A model generated the notes under the pieces. The model was given only the letters and a program-made list of their open reading frames with translations, did no database searches and had not been told where the DNA came from. 64,000 bases of DNA from Methylobacterium mesophilicum (GTDB lineage Bacteria; Pseudomonadota; Alphaproteobacteria; Rhizobiales; Beijerinckiaceae). Where the stretch lies: NCBI RefSeq assembly GCF_022179445.1, contig NZ_BPQU01000005.1, forward strand, positions 124,001 to 188,000, read 5' to 3'. This document shows, piece after piece, positions 12,006 through 21,755 of this stretch. How positions within the stretch are numbered: position 1 is the first letter of the stretch; every line of letters begins with the position of its first letter. Made by a program: the position numbers and the translations under genes.

Positions 12006-12887
12006 TCATTCGATGTTCTGGACCTGCTCGCGGAACTGCTCGACCACGGCCTTGAGGTCGAGGCCGATCCGCGACAGGCTGATGTCGTTGGCCTTGGCGC
12101 ACAGGGTGTTGGCCTCGCGGCCGAACTCCTGGGCCAGGAAATCCAGGCGCCGGCCGATCGCGCCGCCCGCCGCGAGCAACTCCCGGGCGCTGGCCACGTG
12201 GGCGTGCAGCCGGTCCAGTTCCTCGCGCACATCCGCCTTGCCGGCGAGCAGCATCGCCTCCTGGTGCAGGCGCTCGGGATCGAGGTTGGTCCCGCCCAGG
12301 GCCGCGATGGAGGCCGCCAGCCGGGCCCGCACCGCTTCGGGCTTGCGCGCCGGGTTGTCCTCGGCGGCCTGGGTCAGCGCCGCGATCCGGTCGACCTGCG
12401 CGGTGACGATGTCGGCGAGTTGGCGGCCCTCGGCCCGGCGGGCCTCGACCAGGTCGGCGACCACCCGGACCACGCCCGCGGCGAGGTCCCGGGCGAACAC
12501 CTCGGTCTCCATCGAGGCCGCCTCGTCGTCGCTCTCGATCACCCCGCGCACGCCGAGCAGCCCGTCCAGGGTCGCGGGCGCCACGCCCTCGGGCAGCGGC
12601 ACCCGGGCGACCGCCTGCGCGAGGCTCGCCAGCAGGGCCTCGTTGATCCGCACCCGGGCCGTCGTCTCCGGCTTGGTCAGCGTCAGGGTGAGCTGGCACT
12701 GCCCCCGGGACAGGGTCTTCTGCAGGGCCGCGCGCGCGGTCTCGCCGAGGCCGTCATGGTTGGCCGGCACCCGGACGCGCACGTCGAGCCCGCGCCCGTT
12801 GACGCTGCGGACCTCCCAGGCCCATTGCACCGCCCCGGTGGTGCCCGCCGCCCGGGCGAACCCGGTCATGCTCGCGATCTGGGCCAT
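12006..12887 (-). CDS. yicC: YicC family endoribonuclease-like protein
   Basis: The 293-residue product begins with the diagnostic MTGFARA segment and [12 protein letters not shown]. It ends with the DUF1732 region ([18 protein letters not shown], then [24 protein letters not shown]). YicC proteins are reported in Escherichia coli to act in RNA decay, and a stress-related role is assumed for others. It lies immediately upstream of gmk in the same orientation. In many Rhizobiales mltG precedes it directly; here about 1.9 kb of accessory DNA intervenes. Confidence 0.93.
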   Translation of the reverse strand: MAQIASMTGFARAAGTTGAVQWAWEVRSVNGRGLDVRVRVPANHDGLGETARAALQKTLSRGQCQLTLTLTKPETTARVRINEALLASLAQAVARVPLPEGVAPATLDGLLGVRGVIESDDEAASMETEVFARDLAAGVVRVVADLVEARRAEGRQLADIVTAQVDRIAALTQAAEDNPARKPEAVRARLAASIAALGGTNLDPERLHQEAMLLAGKADVREELDRLHAHVASARELLAAGGAIGRRLDFLAQEFGREANTLCAKANDISLSRIGLDLKAVVEQFREQVQNIE

Positions 12888-13126
12888 GCCGACCCCCCGT
12901 CCTCAAGAAGATCGGGGCCTGTAGCACGGATCGCTTCGGGGGGAAGGGGTGAACGGGCGGACGGGCTGGGGGGATGCCGGATCGGGCTCCGTTTCGGACA
13001 GCGCCGCGGTTTCGGGGCTGCCCATCCCGCGGCCACCTTGCGCGCGCGGCGCGGCGACCCGGCGCTCCGCGCCGTCCCGGGATCGCGCGGACCCTGCTCC
13101 TCCGCCCGGTCGCGGACGTTCAGCCG

Positions 13127-13381
13127 TCAATGGCCTTTGGTTTTGGCGGTTTTGACCTTGGGCTGTTCCACATGGAGGATCGCCTTAGCGCAGCGGCTGC
13201 GGGCCTCGGGGTCCGACATGGATTCCAAAGCCCGCAGGAGATCCATCATGATGCGTTGGATCTCGGACAGGCCGCCGTCGAACGGCGGCGGCGCGCCGGA
13301 ATGGTAGAAGGCAGCGACCGGAACCCCCAGCGTGGCTGCGATCGCCTCGAGTTGGCTTATGGTGTCGCCGTGCTCGCCCAT
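13127..13381 (-). CDS. Small protein resembling the C-terminal part of an XRE-type regulator
   Basis: This 84-residue product starts at an ATG at 13381. Residues 9-27 (SQLEAIAATLGVPVAAFYH) look like the last helices of an HTH_3/XRE DNA-binding domain. LLRALESMSDPEARSRCAKA matches the short C-terminal helix common in Rhizobiales XRE regulators. The recognition part of the HTH is not present, and extending the frame to 13510 does not restore it. It is either a remnant of a regulator or a small protein reusing this module. A Lys-rich tail ends the protein. It is 22 bases downstream of the next gene on the same strand. Confidence 0.55.
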   Translation of the reverse strand: MGEHGDTISQLEAIAATLGVPVAAFYHSGAPPPFDGGLSEIQRIMMDLLRALESMSDPEARSRCAKAILHVEQPKVKTAKTKGH

Positions 13382-13403
13382 CGGTTCGTCGCTCCAGAAC
13401 ACT

Positions 13404-13847
13404 TCAGTTGACGGCGACGCCCGCAGCCCGCGGTCCGATCTGCGCCGCGTAGTGCTGTCCAAGGTGCCGGAGAGCGGTCCCGATGATCTGCATCTTAGCC
13501 TCGTCCCCATCCTCCCGGGCTGTTTCGTAAGCCGCGCAAAGATCCTCCGTCAGCCTGGGCAAACTGGCCGCCTGCAGTCCGATCGCGTCGAGCGCGACGA
13601 GCAGAGGTTGCGATGACGGTTGGGGATGTGTGTTGGTTGGGTCATCTGCGGCGGGCCAGGACATGCACCCGACGGGCGGCACGGTCAGTATCCGGTCCAG
13701 CTTGTCCTTCAGAGCGTGCAGATCGGCCCGCACGCCCTCGGCGCGCCGAAGCGCCGTCTCCGCCCTGTTCCTGATCGCGTTGACTTTTGCGTTGAGCGCG
13801 ACGAGGCGGCCGAAGCTGTCGTCACCGGGCGCAGGACCCTCGTGCAT
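13404..13847 (-). CDS. Hypothetical protein with predicted helical N-terminus
   Basis: This 147-residue protein belongs to no family I recognise. Residues 10-55 are rich in Ala, Arg, Leu and Asp with a spacing suggestive of a long amphipathic or coiled-coil helix. A proline-containing linker with PSSQP follows, then a second helical region ending in LRHLGQHYAAQIG. There is no signal peptide or membrane segment. It precedes the small XRE-like gene and may form a two-gene unit with it. Both sit in the patch between yicC and mltG. Confidence 0.5.
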   Translation of the reverse strand: MHEGPAPGDDSFGRLVALNAKVNAIRNRAETALRRAEGVRADLHALKDKLDRILTVPPVGCMSWPAADDPTNTHPQPSSQPLLVALDAIGLQAASLPRLTEDLCAAYETAREDGDEAKMQIIGTALRHLGQHYAAQIGPRAAGVAVN

Positions 13848-14134
13848 GGTTTGACCCTAAGGCGAACCGATCTCTTCTCATGCAGCTTTAGGTTGGAGCG
13901 GTCAACGTACGGCGGCGATTAGGCTGCGGGCGATCAAGCCATCCAGGGCCCGCCAAGGGTGGGGCCCTTGAGGACGAGGGCGGGGGATTGGAGAAGACCG
14001 ATCGAGCAGGCTTCCGAGAGCGCGCATCCGGATTCCCGGTGGTCTCCATAGGACACGGTTCCGGGTGTATCGCCGCCCAGGGAACATCCTCGTCCTGAAG
14101 ACTCGAGCGTGGCGCGAGCGCTCAGCTCCCGTCC

Positions 14135-14248
14135 CGTCATTCCGGGGCGCCGGAGGCGAGCCTGGAACCCAGATCCGCCGACAATGCGGGACCTGGATTG
14201 GTCAGCGGTTATGGATCCCGGGTTCCGCTTCGCGGCCCCGGGATGACG
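14135..14248 (+). repeat. Interspersed palindromic repeat, CGTCATTCCGGGGC family
   Basis: The ends are 14-base inverted repeats with one mismatch, CGTCATTCCGGGGC (14135-14148) and GCCCCGGGATGACG (14235-14248). The inner part (GGAACCCAGATCC, then GGATCCCGGGTTCC) extends the symmetry. Elements of this appearance are dispersed in Rhizobiales genomes. The gap 13848-14768 (921 bases) holds this element and the next; I see no gene in it. Confidence 0.7.
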
Positions 14249-14387
14249 AGGCGGATGGTCCGACGCCGATGCGAGTCCTGATCGTTGAACAATCAACGTC
14301 TTCGGCGGCGAGAGGCAGCAGGCCTCTTGGGCAGAGCGCGCGGCCGGGTGCAGCTTCGAGCGTATGCGCGAAGCTATCATCGAGCGC

Positions 14388-14480
14388 CGTCATTGCGAAC
14401 GCAGTGAAGCAACCCGGTCAAACGCCATATTCGCAGATCGCGCGCTGCCCTGGGTCGCTTCGCGACGCTCGCAATGACGG
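14388..14480 (+). repeat. Interspersed palindromic repeat, CGTCATTGCGA family
   Basis: A 93-base element with long imperfect inverted arms, running from CGTCATTGCGAACGCAGTGA at the left to GGGTCGCTTCGCGACGCTCG and CAATGACG at the right. It resembles the short repeats scattered through Rhizobiales intergenic DNA. From its end to the mltG stop (14481-14768) there is no gene I can support. Confidence 0.7.
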
Positions 14481-14768
14481 AGTGCGGCGGGCAACGCTGC
14501 GGATATCCCACCCTTACCCTCATCCTGAGAGACCGAAAATCTTTCGATGTCCGACATTCTCGACCTCAATCAAATCAAGGACTGAGCGGTCACGAGAGAG
14601 GCAAAAAACCGAAAGACTCACAAACTCTGATGTGCCGCGTAGCGGCCTCGAAGGAGCCCTTCAGGGATCGCGCGGCCGGCCGGAGGCCTCCTTCGAGGGC
14701 TTCGCTTCGCGACGCCACCCCAGCATGAGGGCGCGTTTGGGAGCGCCCGCTGCTCCGCAACGCGCCCC

Positions 14769-16169
14769 CTACCGCCGCCCGCGCGGGGCCGGCGTCGGGT
14801 CGGCCAGCGCCGGGACGGTCTTGGGCGAGCCGAGATCGTAGCTGCGGTTCTTCAGCGGATCGAGGCGGGTGCCCTCGGAGGCGTCGAAGGCGCGGGTGCC
14901 CGGCGTGCCGGAATCGAGGGCGAAGGCCGCGTTGGTGTTCGGGGCGTTGCCCGGCGCGAAGGCCGAGGCCCGGCCGGGGGTGCTCGGGTCGGGGCCCGGC
15001 TCGACCTTGTCCACCGCGTCCGGCGGCGCCTGGCGGCTCTTCTCGACCGCGCGCCAGCGGGCGACGTTGCGCTGGTGGCCTTCCAGCGAGTCGGCGAAGG
15101 CGTGGCCGCCGCTGCCGTCCGCCACGAAGTACAGGTCCTTGGTCCGGGACGGGTTGGCCACCGCCTCCAGGGCGGCGCGGCCGGGATTGGCGATCGGCCC
15201 CGGCGGCAGGCCCTCGATCGCGTAGGTGTTGTAGGGCGTGGCCCGGTCGATCTCGGAGCGCAGGATGCCGCGCCCCAGGGTGCCGCGGCCGCCCACCAGC
15301 CCGTACACGATGGTCGGGTCCGATTGCAGCTTCATCCGCTTGTTGAGGCGGTTGATGAACACGCCGGCGACCCGGGGCCGCTCGTCGGCCCGGCCGGTCT
15401 CCTTCTCGACGATCGAGGCCAGGGTGACCATCTCGGCCGGGGTCCGCACCGGCACGTCGGCGCTGCGGCGGAGCCAGATCTGGTTCAGAACCTCGCGCTG
15501 CTTGGCCCGCATCAGGTTCACGATCTGCTGGCGGGTGGCGCCGCGCTCGAACTTGTAGGTGTCGGGCAGGAGCGAGCCCTCCGGGGGGATCTCGTTGATC
15601 TCGCCCGACAGGATGTCGTTGTCGTTGAGCCGCGTGACGATCTGCTCGGAGGTGAGACCTTCGGGGAACGTGATCGCGTGCTGGACCTGCCGGCCGGTGG
15701 TCACCGTGTCGAGGGCGTCGGCGATGCTCGCATGCGCCTTGAACATGTACTCGCCGGCCCGGAGCGCCGGCCGTCCGCCGAAGCGGGCGGCGAACTCGAA
15801 CAGGCCGGTATGGCCGATCACGCCCTCGCGCTTGAGGGTCTCGGCGATCTCGCCCGTGCCGCTGTGGGTCGGGATCACCACCACCTTGTCGGCCACGAGC
15901 GGCCCCGGCTCGCGCACCTGGCGCTGGAACAGGGTGATCCCGATCATCGCCGCGATGGCGATCGCCACCGCGAAGGTGAGGGCGCCGCTGATGATGCCGA
16001 CGAGGCCGCTGCGCTCGCGCACCGGCTTCTCCGGCGGCGGCGGCGCGGCGGTCGGCTTGATCGCCTCGCCCGGCGAGCGCGGCGACAGCCGCTGCGGCAG
16101 CGCGCGGCCCTCCGTCGGATCCTGCGCGATGGTCTCGGGCGCGGGCGTCTTTGAGCGGCGGAAGAACAT
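14769..16169 (-). CDS. mltG: Endolytic murein transglycosylase MltG
   Basis: MltG (YceG family) cuts nascent peptidoglycan strands at the inner membrane. The 466-residue protein has a cytoplasmic Pro-rich N-terminus, one transmembrane segment (about residues 57-80) and a LysM-like region. The catalytic domain has the key Glu in LASIVEKETGR, plus SDPTIVYG, YNTYAIEGLPPGPIANPG and a conserved ending around LYFVADGSGGHAF. A C-terminal extension of about 90 residues is low-complexity (Pro/Ala/Asp/Gly). Its usual partner yicC lies 1.9 kb downstream on the same strand rather than adjacent. Confidence 0.94.
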   Translation of the reverse strand: MFFRRSKTPAPETIAQDPTEGRALPQRLSPRSPGEAIKPTAAPPPPEKPVRERSGLVGIISGALTFAVAIAIAAMIGITLFQRQVREPGPLVADKVVVIPTHSGTGEIAETLKREGVIGHTGLFEFAARFGGRPALRAGEYMFKAHASIADALDTVTTGRQVQHAITFPEGLTSEQIVTRLNDNDILSGEINEIPPEGSLLPDTYKFERGATRQQIVNLMRAKQREVLNQIWLRRSADVPVRTPAEMVTLASIVEKETGRADERPRVAGVFINRLNKRMKLQSDPTIVYGLVGGRGTLGRGILRSEIDRATPYNTYAIEGLPPGPIANPGRAALEAVANPSRTKDLYFVADGSGGHAFADSLEGHQRNVARWRAVEKSRQAPPDAVDKVEPGPDPSTPGRASAFAPGNAPNTNAAFALDSGTPGTRAFDASEGTRLDPLKNRSYDLGSPKTVPALADPTPAPRGRR

Positions 16170-16246
16170 CGCGTTCCTGTCACGAGCCTCATCCCGAACG
16201 CCGGCACGCGGCCTTCGGGACGACGATGATGCAAAACCGGCGACCG

Positions 16247-16285
16247 GACGCGTCGTCCCGGATCCGGCACCCGGGACGACGCGTC
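16247..16285 (-). repeat. Perfect 15-bp inverted repeat between mutM and mltG
   Basis: Arms GACGCGTCGTCCCGG (16247-16261) and CCGGGACGACGCGTC (16271-16285) are exact reverse complements around a 9-base loop. It lies downstream of mutM and upstream of mltG, both on the - strand. No U-run follows, so it is not a clear intrinsic terminator; it may be a REP-like element or an RNA-stabilising hairpin. Confidence 0.55.
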
Positions 16286-16414
16286 AGGCCCGCGCGACCG
16301 ATCCCGCGCCGCGGGCCGGGACCGGCAGCCCGCGACCGGGTGCGCGCGTCGAGATCCGCGACCCTAGCCGGGTTTGTGGCGAAAATGCCGTTTCGCGCCG
16401 CGAGAGCCGGGCGA

Positions 16415-17305
16415 TCAGACCGGCGGCTGGCAGGTCGCACAGAAGAAGGTCGAGCGGTTGGCCTGCACGATCCGGGTGACCGAGCCGCGGCATCCGGGAT
16501 GGCGGCACGGCTCGCCGACCCGGTCGTAGACCCGGAAGGCGTGCTGGAACGCGCCCGCGCTGCCGTCGGTGTGGGCGTAGTCGCGTAGCGTCGAGCCGCC
16601 GGCCTTCACGGCCTCCTGCAGCACCTGCACGATCGCCTTGGCCAGCGCGTTGGCCTTGGGCGTCGGGCGCCCGTCGGGCTTGATCAGCAGGCCGGCGGGG
16701 GTCTCCGGGTGGAGGCGGGCCCGGTGCAGGGCCTCGCAGACGTAGATGTTGCCCAGGCCTGCGATCAGGCTCTGGTCGAGCAGCGCGGCCTTGAGCGGCG
16801 TGACCTTGTGCCGGAACAGGCCGGCGATCACCGCCCCGGTCAGCCCGTCGAGCGGCTCGATCCCCATCCGGGCGAAGTGGCGGCTGGTCGCGAGGGTCTC
16901 GCTCGGGACGAGGTCCATGAAGCCGAAGCGGCGGGCGTCGTTGTAGGTGATCGTGGCCCCGGTGCTCATCGCCATCACGACGTGGTCGTGCTTCGGCGTG
17001 CCCTGCGCTCCCTCCAGGTAGAAGTCCCCGGGGGAGAGGTTGCGTCCGTCGGGCAGGGCCACGTCGAACCGGCCGCTCATGCCGAGATGCATGATCAGGG
17101 TCTCGCCCGAATCGAGCCCGGCGGTGAGGTACTTCGCCCGGCGGGCGAGGTCGGTCACGGTCCGACCCTCCAGCCGCGCCGCGAATCGCTCCGGGAACGG
17201 GAAGCGCAGGTTCGGCCGGCGCAGGGTGACGCGGCTGAACCGGGCGCCGACCATCGCGGGCACCAGGCCGCGCCGCACCGTCTCGACCTCGGGAAGCTCC
17301 GGCAT
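16415..17305 (-). CDS. mutM: Formamidopyrimidine-DNA glycosylase (Fpg/MutM)
   Basis: MutM removes 8-oxoguanine and formamidopyrimidines and nicks the strand by beta/delta elimination. The mature N-terminus PELPEVETV supplies the catalytic Pro and Glu. RRAKYL carries the conserved Lys, and [11 protein letters not shown] and the H2TH region ([16 protein letters not shown]) follow. The C-terminal zinc finger has C-x4-C and C-x2-C pairs (CRHPGC, FFCATCQ). Length 296 is normal. No partner gene is needed; the local setting (smr and mltG) is not obviously related to repair. Confidence 0.96.
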   Translation of the reverse strand: MPELPEVETVRRGLVPAMVGARFSRVTLRRPNLRFPFPERFAARLEGRTVTDLARRAKYLTAGLDSGETLIMHLGMSGRFDVALPDGRNLSPGDFYLEGAQGTPKHDHVVMAMSTGATITYNDARRFGFMDLVPSETLATSRHFARMGIEPLDGLTGAVIAGLFRHKVTPLKAALLDQSLIAGLGNIYVCEALHRARLHPETPAGLLIKPDGRPTPKANALAKAIVQVLQEAVKAGGSTLRDYAHTDGSAGAFQHAFRVYDRVGEPCRHPGCRGSVTRIVQANRSTFFCATCQPPV

Positions 17306-17425
17306 TGTTCTCGGACTTTTCGTTCGACCACGCGAGCGCGCGGTCCGGATATCGAGTTCTTCGAAGAAGTCGGCAACGGCGCGGTTTGCCGCCCTCGCCT
17401 GCGAAGAGCGCGCGAAGGCTGGCGC

Positions 17426-18073
17426 TCAGCGACGGCGAAGTCTGACGTAGAGCGCGCCGCCGCCGCCATGGTGCCGGGACGCTTCCTCGAAGCCCAGCAC
17501 GATGCCGCGCAGCTCGGCGCCGCGCAGCCAGTGCGGCACGCTGCGCCGGAGCACCCCCCGCTCCGCGAAGGCATCGGGATAGGACGAGCCGCCCCTCTCC
17601 TGGCCCCCCTTGCCGGTGACCACCAGCACGTAGGCATGCCCGGCGGCCCGGCACCGCAGAAGGAATCCTGTCAGCGCAGCATGGGCTTGCGCCTGCACCA
17701 TCCCGTGCAGATCGATCCGCGCCTCCACGGCCAGACGCCCCCGGCGCAGCCCGACTTTGGCCTGCCGCTCCAGCCCCGACGGCGCGGCATGGCTCTGGAG
17801 CGGGGCCTGGTAGGGCGCCGCGGTGACCGTCTGGGGCAGGGCGACGGCCGGCTTGGGCGGCGGCTTCGGGCGCGCCGTCTTGGCCACCGGAAAAGCGGTC
17901 GGCTTCAGGATCGGCGCCGTCAACGGCGGCATGGTGGCGGTCGGCGCCGGAGGTGCGACCTCTGGCTGCGGCAGCGTCGCCCGGCCCGTCAGCGGCGTCA
18001 CCAGCTTGGCGATCTCGCCCCAGAGCCGGGCCTCCCCGGCGCTCAGCCGGCGCGTGCGGCGTGGCGGCCTCAC
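17426..18073 (-). CDS. Smr-domain protein
   Basis: This 215-residue protein starts at a GTG overlapping the mltA stop (GTGA), which implies translational coupling. A Pro/Ala-rich linker fills about residues 25-110. The C-terminal Smr domain has the hallmark IDLHGM, then LVVTGKGG, and a final ALYVRLRRR. Smr domains in MutS2 and stand-alone proteins cleave nucleic acids or act on collided ribosomes; this single-domain form has an unknown substrate. Placement after mltA is the common alphaproteobacterial order. Confidence 0.88.
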   Translation of the reverse strand: MRPPRRTRRLSAGEARLWGEIAKLVTPLTGRATLPQPEVAPPAPTATMPPLTAPILKPTAFPVAKTARPKPPPKPAVALPQTVTAAPYQAPLQSHAAPSGLERQAKVGLRRGRLAVEARIDLHGMVQAQAHAALTGFLLRCRAAGHAYVLVVTGKGGQERGGSSYPDAFAERGVLRRSVPHWLRGAELRGIVLGFEEASRHHGGGGALYVRLRRR

Positions 18074-19263
18074 GGCGCGACCCCGCGGGCGGGCTTGGGC
18101 AGCAGCACGACGAAGCCTATGGAATCGCGCAGGTTTCCGGCCGCGATCCCGGCCTGCGCCCCGGTCCCGACGAACAGATCGCCCCGGGCCGGGCCGACGA
18201 TCGCCGACCCCGTGTCGGCGGCGATGACGAGGCGTCCGGTGTCGCCCGGTGCGCCGCCCGGCAACGGCCCGTCCAGCCAGAACGGCAGGCCGTAGCGCCA
18301 CAGCCCGCCATCCACCGCGAGGCTCCGCCCGGGCGTCAGCGGCGCGTTGGCGGCCCCCGGCGGCCCGAGCGCCGGATCCTCCACCGGGGCCAGGCGGAAG
18401 AAGATGTAGGAGGCGTTGGCGCGGATCAGCCGCCGCGCGGTCTCGGGATGCGCGCGCAGCCAAGTCGTCCAGCGGGCCAGCGTGAGGCCTTCCAGCGGCA
18501 GGTGGCCCTCCTGCACGATCAGCTTGGCGACCGCGGTGTAGGGCTGGCCGTTGCGGCCGTCGTACAGTACCCGGACGGCCCGGCCGTCAGGCAGGCGGAC
18601 GCGCCCCGAGCCCTGGACTTGCAGCACCAGGAGATCGACGCCGTCGCGCAGCCACAGGATCGGCCGCGCCCGGGCGCCCAGCGCTCCGTCCTCGATCGCG
18701 GCCCGGTCCGGATAGGGTCCGAACCCGTAAGCGGTGGCGCGGGCCGCGCGCAGGGCCGGGTCGAGACCGGGGCGGGTCTCTCCGGGGGCCAGCGAGACGA
18801 GGTCGTCCGGCCGGGCGAGCACGGGCGTCGGGAAGTCCGGTGCCTGCGTGAGCGAGCCCTCCAGCTCCGGCTCGAAATAGCCCGTCAGGAAGCCCGGGCG
18901 ATCCGCCCCTGGACGCACCACCCGGTAGGCCTCGAACCGATCCTGGAAGAACGTGGCCGCCGCCTCGTGCGCGACCTCCGCCGCAGCCGCGCAAGCCGCC
19001 GACAGGTCCGCCGGATCGCCTGCGATGCCCGCCGGCTGCGGCGTGGATGGCGGGGACGCGGTGCAGACCCGCCGGAACGCGTCGAGCGAAGCGGCCGGAT
19101 TGGGCCCGGGAAAGCCCGCTAGAGCCGCGAACGGCACGGGAGTCAGGACCGCTCCGCCGACCTCGGCGGGGGCAGCCGCGGCCGAGCCGGCTAGGAACGT
19201 CGCGACGAGGGCGGGGATGAGGGCGGTCGGGATACCTCCGGACCAGGCACGCAGGTTTGGCAC
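18070..19263 (-). CDS. mltA: Membrane-bound lytic transglycosylase A (MltA family)
   Basis: MltA cuts peptidoglycan with formation of 1,6-anhydromuramic acid. The 397-residue protein has a Sec-type signal peptide (hydrophobic stretch to AGSAAAAPA, about residue 33) without a lipobox Cys. The MltA barrel contains [10 protein letters not shown] and [14 protein letters not shown]. The 3D domain has the catalytic Asp in [11 protein letters not shown], followed by DLFVGTG. It lies between the Tim44-like gene (18-base gap) and the Smr gene (overlap), so it is probably part of one operon. Confidence 0.93.
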   Translation of the reverse strand: MPNLRAWSGGIPTALIPALVATFLAGSAAAAPAEVGGAVLTPVPFAALAGFPGPNPAASLDAFRRVCTASPPSTPQPAGIAGDPADLSAACAAAAEVAHEAAATFFQDRFEAYRVVRPGADRPGFLTGYFEPELEGSLTQAPDFPTPVLARPDDLVSLAPGETRPGLDPALRAARATAYGFGPYPDRAAIEDGALGARARPILWLRDGVDLLVLQVQGSGRVRLPDGRAVRVLYDGRNGQPYTAVAKLIVQEGHLPLEGLTLARWTTWLRAHPETARRLIRANASYIFFRLAPVEDPALGPPGAANAPLTPGRSLAVDGGLWRYGLPFWLDGPLPGGAPGDTGRLVIAADTGSAIVGPARGDLFVGTGAQAGIAAGNLRDSIGFVVLLPKPARGVAP

Positions 19264-19281
19264 GGCAACGGGGTCACGAAA

Positions 19282-19998
19282 TCAGGCGCCGGCCTCGGTG
19301 GCCACAAGCTGCCAGTTCGGGTCCCGCGAGCCGAGGGTGCGCGCGAAGGTCCAGACGTCGGGCACCTCGACGACGGTCTCGGCGCTGCCGTCGACGACCT
19401 TGCCCTCGGCGTTGCGGGTGGCGGTGATCAGGTTCGACAGGAAGCGCACGGTGATCTGCGCGACACGGTTACGCACCTCGATGGCGACGATCTCGGCCTT
19501 GTCGATCGACACGAAGGTGGTTTCCAGGGTCTGCCGGTTGCGCTCACGCTCGGCGATGGCCCGCTCGAAAGCCTCGCCGACCTCCTTGGAGAGCAGCCCG
19601 CGCAGGGTTTTCCGGTCGCCCTTCGCAAAAGCGATCATGATGGTCTCGTAGGCCGACTTGGCCCCCTCGATGAACGCGCGAGGGTCGAAACTCGGCTCTG
19701 CCTGGACAGCCGCCTCGAGCCCGCGGGCGATCTCGGAGCCGGGCTCCGCGATGCCGCGCCAGTCGCGTACCGCCGCAGACGCTGCGGCCGGCGCAGCCTG
19801 CACCCGGTCGGCACCGGGCAACCGAACGACGTTGTCGCCCTCGGATCGGGCCTGCGGCTCGGTACGGCTTCGATCCACCGGCTTGAACGGCGAGCGCTCA
19901 GCACCGGTTTTCTGGCCGAGCACCGAGCGCAGCCGCCAGATCACGAAGACTGCGAGTGCGAGGAAGATGATCGTCGTAATGTCGAAACTGTCCTGCAT
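19282..19998 (-). CDS. Tim44/TimA-like membrane-associated protein
   Basis: The 238-residue protein has an N-terminal transmembrane segment (about residues 8-24, [16 protein letters not shown]). A charged linker follows, then a Tim44-like domain ([20 protein letters not shown], with a beta-rich end). Alphaproteobacterial members are related to the mitochondrial import factor Tim44, but their bacterial function is not settled. The ATG at 19998 puts the membrane segment at the N-terminus; the longer frame to 20163 adds only Arg/Pro-rich sequence. It is divergent from secB, the usual arrangement. Confidence 0.88.
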   Translation of the reverse strand: MQDSFDITTIIFLALAVFVIWRLRSVLGQKTGAERSPFKPVDRSRTEPQARSEGDNVVRLPGADRVQAAPAAASAAVRDWRGIAEPGSEIARGLEAAVQAEPSFDPRAFIEGAKSAYETIMIAFAKGDRKTLRGLLSKEVGEAFERAIAERERNRQTLETTFVSIDKAEIVAIEVRNRVAQITVRFLSNLITATRNAEGKVVDGSAETVVEVPDVWTFARTLGSRDPNWQLVATEAGA

Positions 19999-20337
19999 CA
20001 CCGATCCGATGGTGGCCGCGGCGGGACCTCGTGCCCCGTGCCGAGGTCGTGCGCGGTGCGGCGCCGGCAAAGCGCTCGCGGGTCTAGGCGACTCATAACT
20101 GACCAAGGCGCAAGGAGCGAGCCGGTTATACCGGTGCGGAACGCCGCGATCCCCATGCGTCAACCGATATGGGTCTCCGACACCGCGCCCGCCAGCGCTA
20201 CGCCAGCCTGCTGCTTGTCCGTCCCTGGCGCGCGTGTTAGCGGCGCTGCCTTCCGGGCCGCTTCGCGGTGCCGTTCAGCGGCTCGCGCCGCGACAACCCG
20301 GGCCGGCCCTGCCGGCCGTTCGAGAAGGATGATCCGC
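19999..20337. other. Divergent intergenic region between the Tim44-like gene and secB
   Basis: These 339 bases must hold promoters for both directions. I see no gene, strong palindrome or RNA. In several Rhizobiales an fxsA gene occupies this spot; no equivalent is visible here. The last bases give the secB Shine-Dalgarno-like GAGAAGGA. Confidence 0.5.
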
Positions 20338-20838
20338 ATGGCCGACTCTCCGGCAGCCAACGGCAACGGCGGCGGCATGCCGCAGGGCGACGCGCCGACC
20401 ATCAATGCGCTGGCGCAGTACACGAAGGACCTGTCCTTCGAGAACCCGAACGCGCCGCGTTCGCTCCAGCCCAAGGAAGGCCAGGGCCCGCAGATCAACA
20501 TTCAGGTGAATGTCAGCGCGCAGCAGCTTTCCGATACCGATTTCGAGGTCGAGCTGACGCTTGAGGGCGACGCCAAGATTCAGGCCGAAGTGCTGTTTGC
20601 CTTCGACGTGAAGTACGCGGGCGTATTCCGCATGGTCAACATCCCGGCCGACCAGCTTCATCCCGCGGTGATGATCGAGTGCCCGCGCCTGCTGTTCCCG
20701 TTCGCCCGTCAGATCGTCGCCGAGGCTGTGCGCAACGGTGGCTTCCCGCCCCTGTACATCGACCCGATCGATTTCGTCGCGCTCTACCGCCAGAAGGCGA
20801 TGGAAGCCCAGGGCGCCAGCGGTCCGCTCGCGTCCTGA
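20338..20838 (+). CDS. secB: Protein-export chaperone SecB
   Basis: SecB keeps precursor proteins unfolded and delivers them to SecA. The 166-residue protein has the family core: [20 protein letters not shown], then [43 protein letters not shown] and [14 protein letters not shown]. The N-terminal 30 residues are Gly/Asn-rich. The ATG at 20338 is preferred over the in-frame ATG at 20329 because GAGAAGGA lies about nine bases upstream. Confidence 0.96.
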   Translation: MADSPAANGNGGGMPQGDAPTINALAQYTKDLSFENPNAPRSLQPKEGQGPQINIQVNVSAQQLSDTDFEVELTLEGDAKIQAEVLFAFDVKYAGVFRMVNIPADQLHPAVMIECPRLLFPFARQIVAEAVRNGGFPPLYIDPIDFVALYRQKAMEAQGASGPLAS

Positions 20839-20849
20839 CGCTCAGAACC

Positions 20850-20876
20850 GTCCCGGCGGTCAGCGGCCGCCGGGAC
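20850..20876. terminator. Hairpin between convergent secB and LysR genes
   Basis: Perfect 10-base arms GTCCCGGCGG (20850-20859) and CCGCCGGGAC (20867-20876) surround a 7-base loop that contains the LysR stop codon. Its place just after secB and at the LysR end suggests a bidirectional transcription barrier. No clear U-run follows on either strand, so it is only a candidate. Confidence 0.45.
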
Positions 20877-21744
20877 CGCGATAGGCCGCAGCCAGCGTGC
20901 GCAGCGCCTCCGCGGGGCGCCCGGTCAGCCGCCTGGACCGCAGCACGATCCAGGTGAGCGGCAAGTTGGGCAGACCGAGGCGCGCTCCGATCTCGACGGC
21001 ACCCGGCGGGGCGGTGCTCGGCGCCAGAGCGGCGATCGCCAGGCCCGCCATGACGGCGGCCCCGACAGCCAGCACGCCGCCCCCGACGAACACCTCGGTC
21101 CAGGGCAGGCCGGCCGCGTCGAGGGTGCGGGCCGCCGCCGCCCGGACGTTGCAAGGCCCCGCTAGGCCGGCCAGCCGGAGCGGCTCGCCCGCCGGCGGGA
21201 TCGGGAAGTCCGGAGCGGCGAACCAGCCCAGGCGTTCCTGTGCCAGGACGGTCCCGTCTCGCCCAGGCATCTCCTCTGTCCGCAACAGTACGGCGTCGTA
21301 GCCGCCCTCGCCTGCGGACTCGAAGGCGGCCGCGAGTTCCCGCGACGGGACGATCCGCACCTCCAGGGTCAGGCCGTCTTTCGCGAGGCCGAGGCGCCGG
21401 AGCAGCGCGGGCAGGTCAGGCCCAGCAACGTGGTCGCTGATTCCCAGGCACAGCCGGGCCGGGATAACGCCGTCCATCTCGGCCAGAGCGCTCTCGTGCG
21501 CCTCCAGCAGCCGACGGGCTGCTGCTAGAAACAGTTCTCCCTTTCGAGTGGTGGCCACATGCCGGGGCGTCCGGTCGAGCAGCCGCTGTCCGAGCCGATC
21601 CTCCAGGCGCTTGAGGCGCAGGCTGATCGCTGCCTGCGAGGTCTCGAGCGCTTCGGCCGCCCGGGTGAAGCTGCCGAGATCGACCACCCGCACGAAGGCC
21701 AGGACGCCGTCGAGGTCGAGGGGGCGGGCCAGCATCACAAGCAT
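20860..21744 (-). CDS. LysR family transcriptional regulator
   Basis: The 294-residue protein has the N-terminal winged HTH of LysR regulators (LAFVRVVDLGSFTRAAEAL, then SQAAISLRLKRLEDRLGQRL). The effector-binding domain begins near residue 90. It is divergent from the DUF4865/tautomerase/MFS genes and is probably their regulator. The effector cannot be read from the sequence; the inducer-binding half is Ala/Gly-rich. The start could also be the ATG at 21735, three codons later. Confidence 0.9.
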   Translation of the reverse strand: MLVMLARPLDLDGVLAFVRVVDLGSFTRAAEALETSQAAISLRLKRLEDRLGQRLLDRTPRHVATTRKGELFLAAARRLLEAHESALAEMDGVIPARLCLGISDHVAGPDLPALLRRLGLAKDGLTLEVRIVPSRELAAAFESAGEGGYDAVLLRTEEMPGRDGTVLAQERLGWFAAPDFPIPPAGEPLRLAGLAGPCNVRAAAARTLDAAGLPWTEVFVGGGVLAVGAAVMAGLAIAALAPSTAPPGAVEIGARLGLPNLPLTWIVLRSRRLTGRPAEALRTLAAAYRGPGGR

Positions 21745-21755
21745 CCGTTATGATA

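Noticed and set aside
14065..14841. Frames across the repeat patch between the small genes and mltG.
   Set aside because: They translate palindromic repeats; no conserved protein features.
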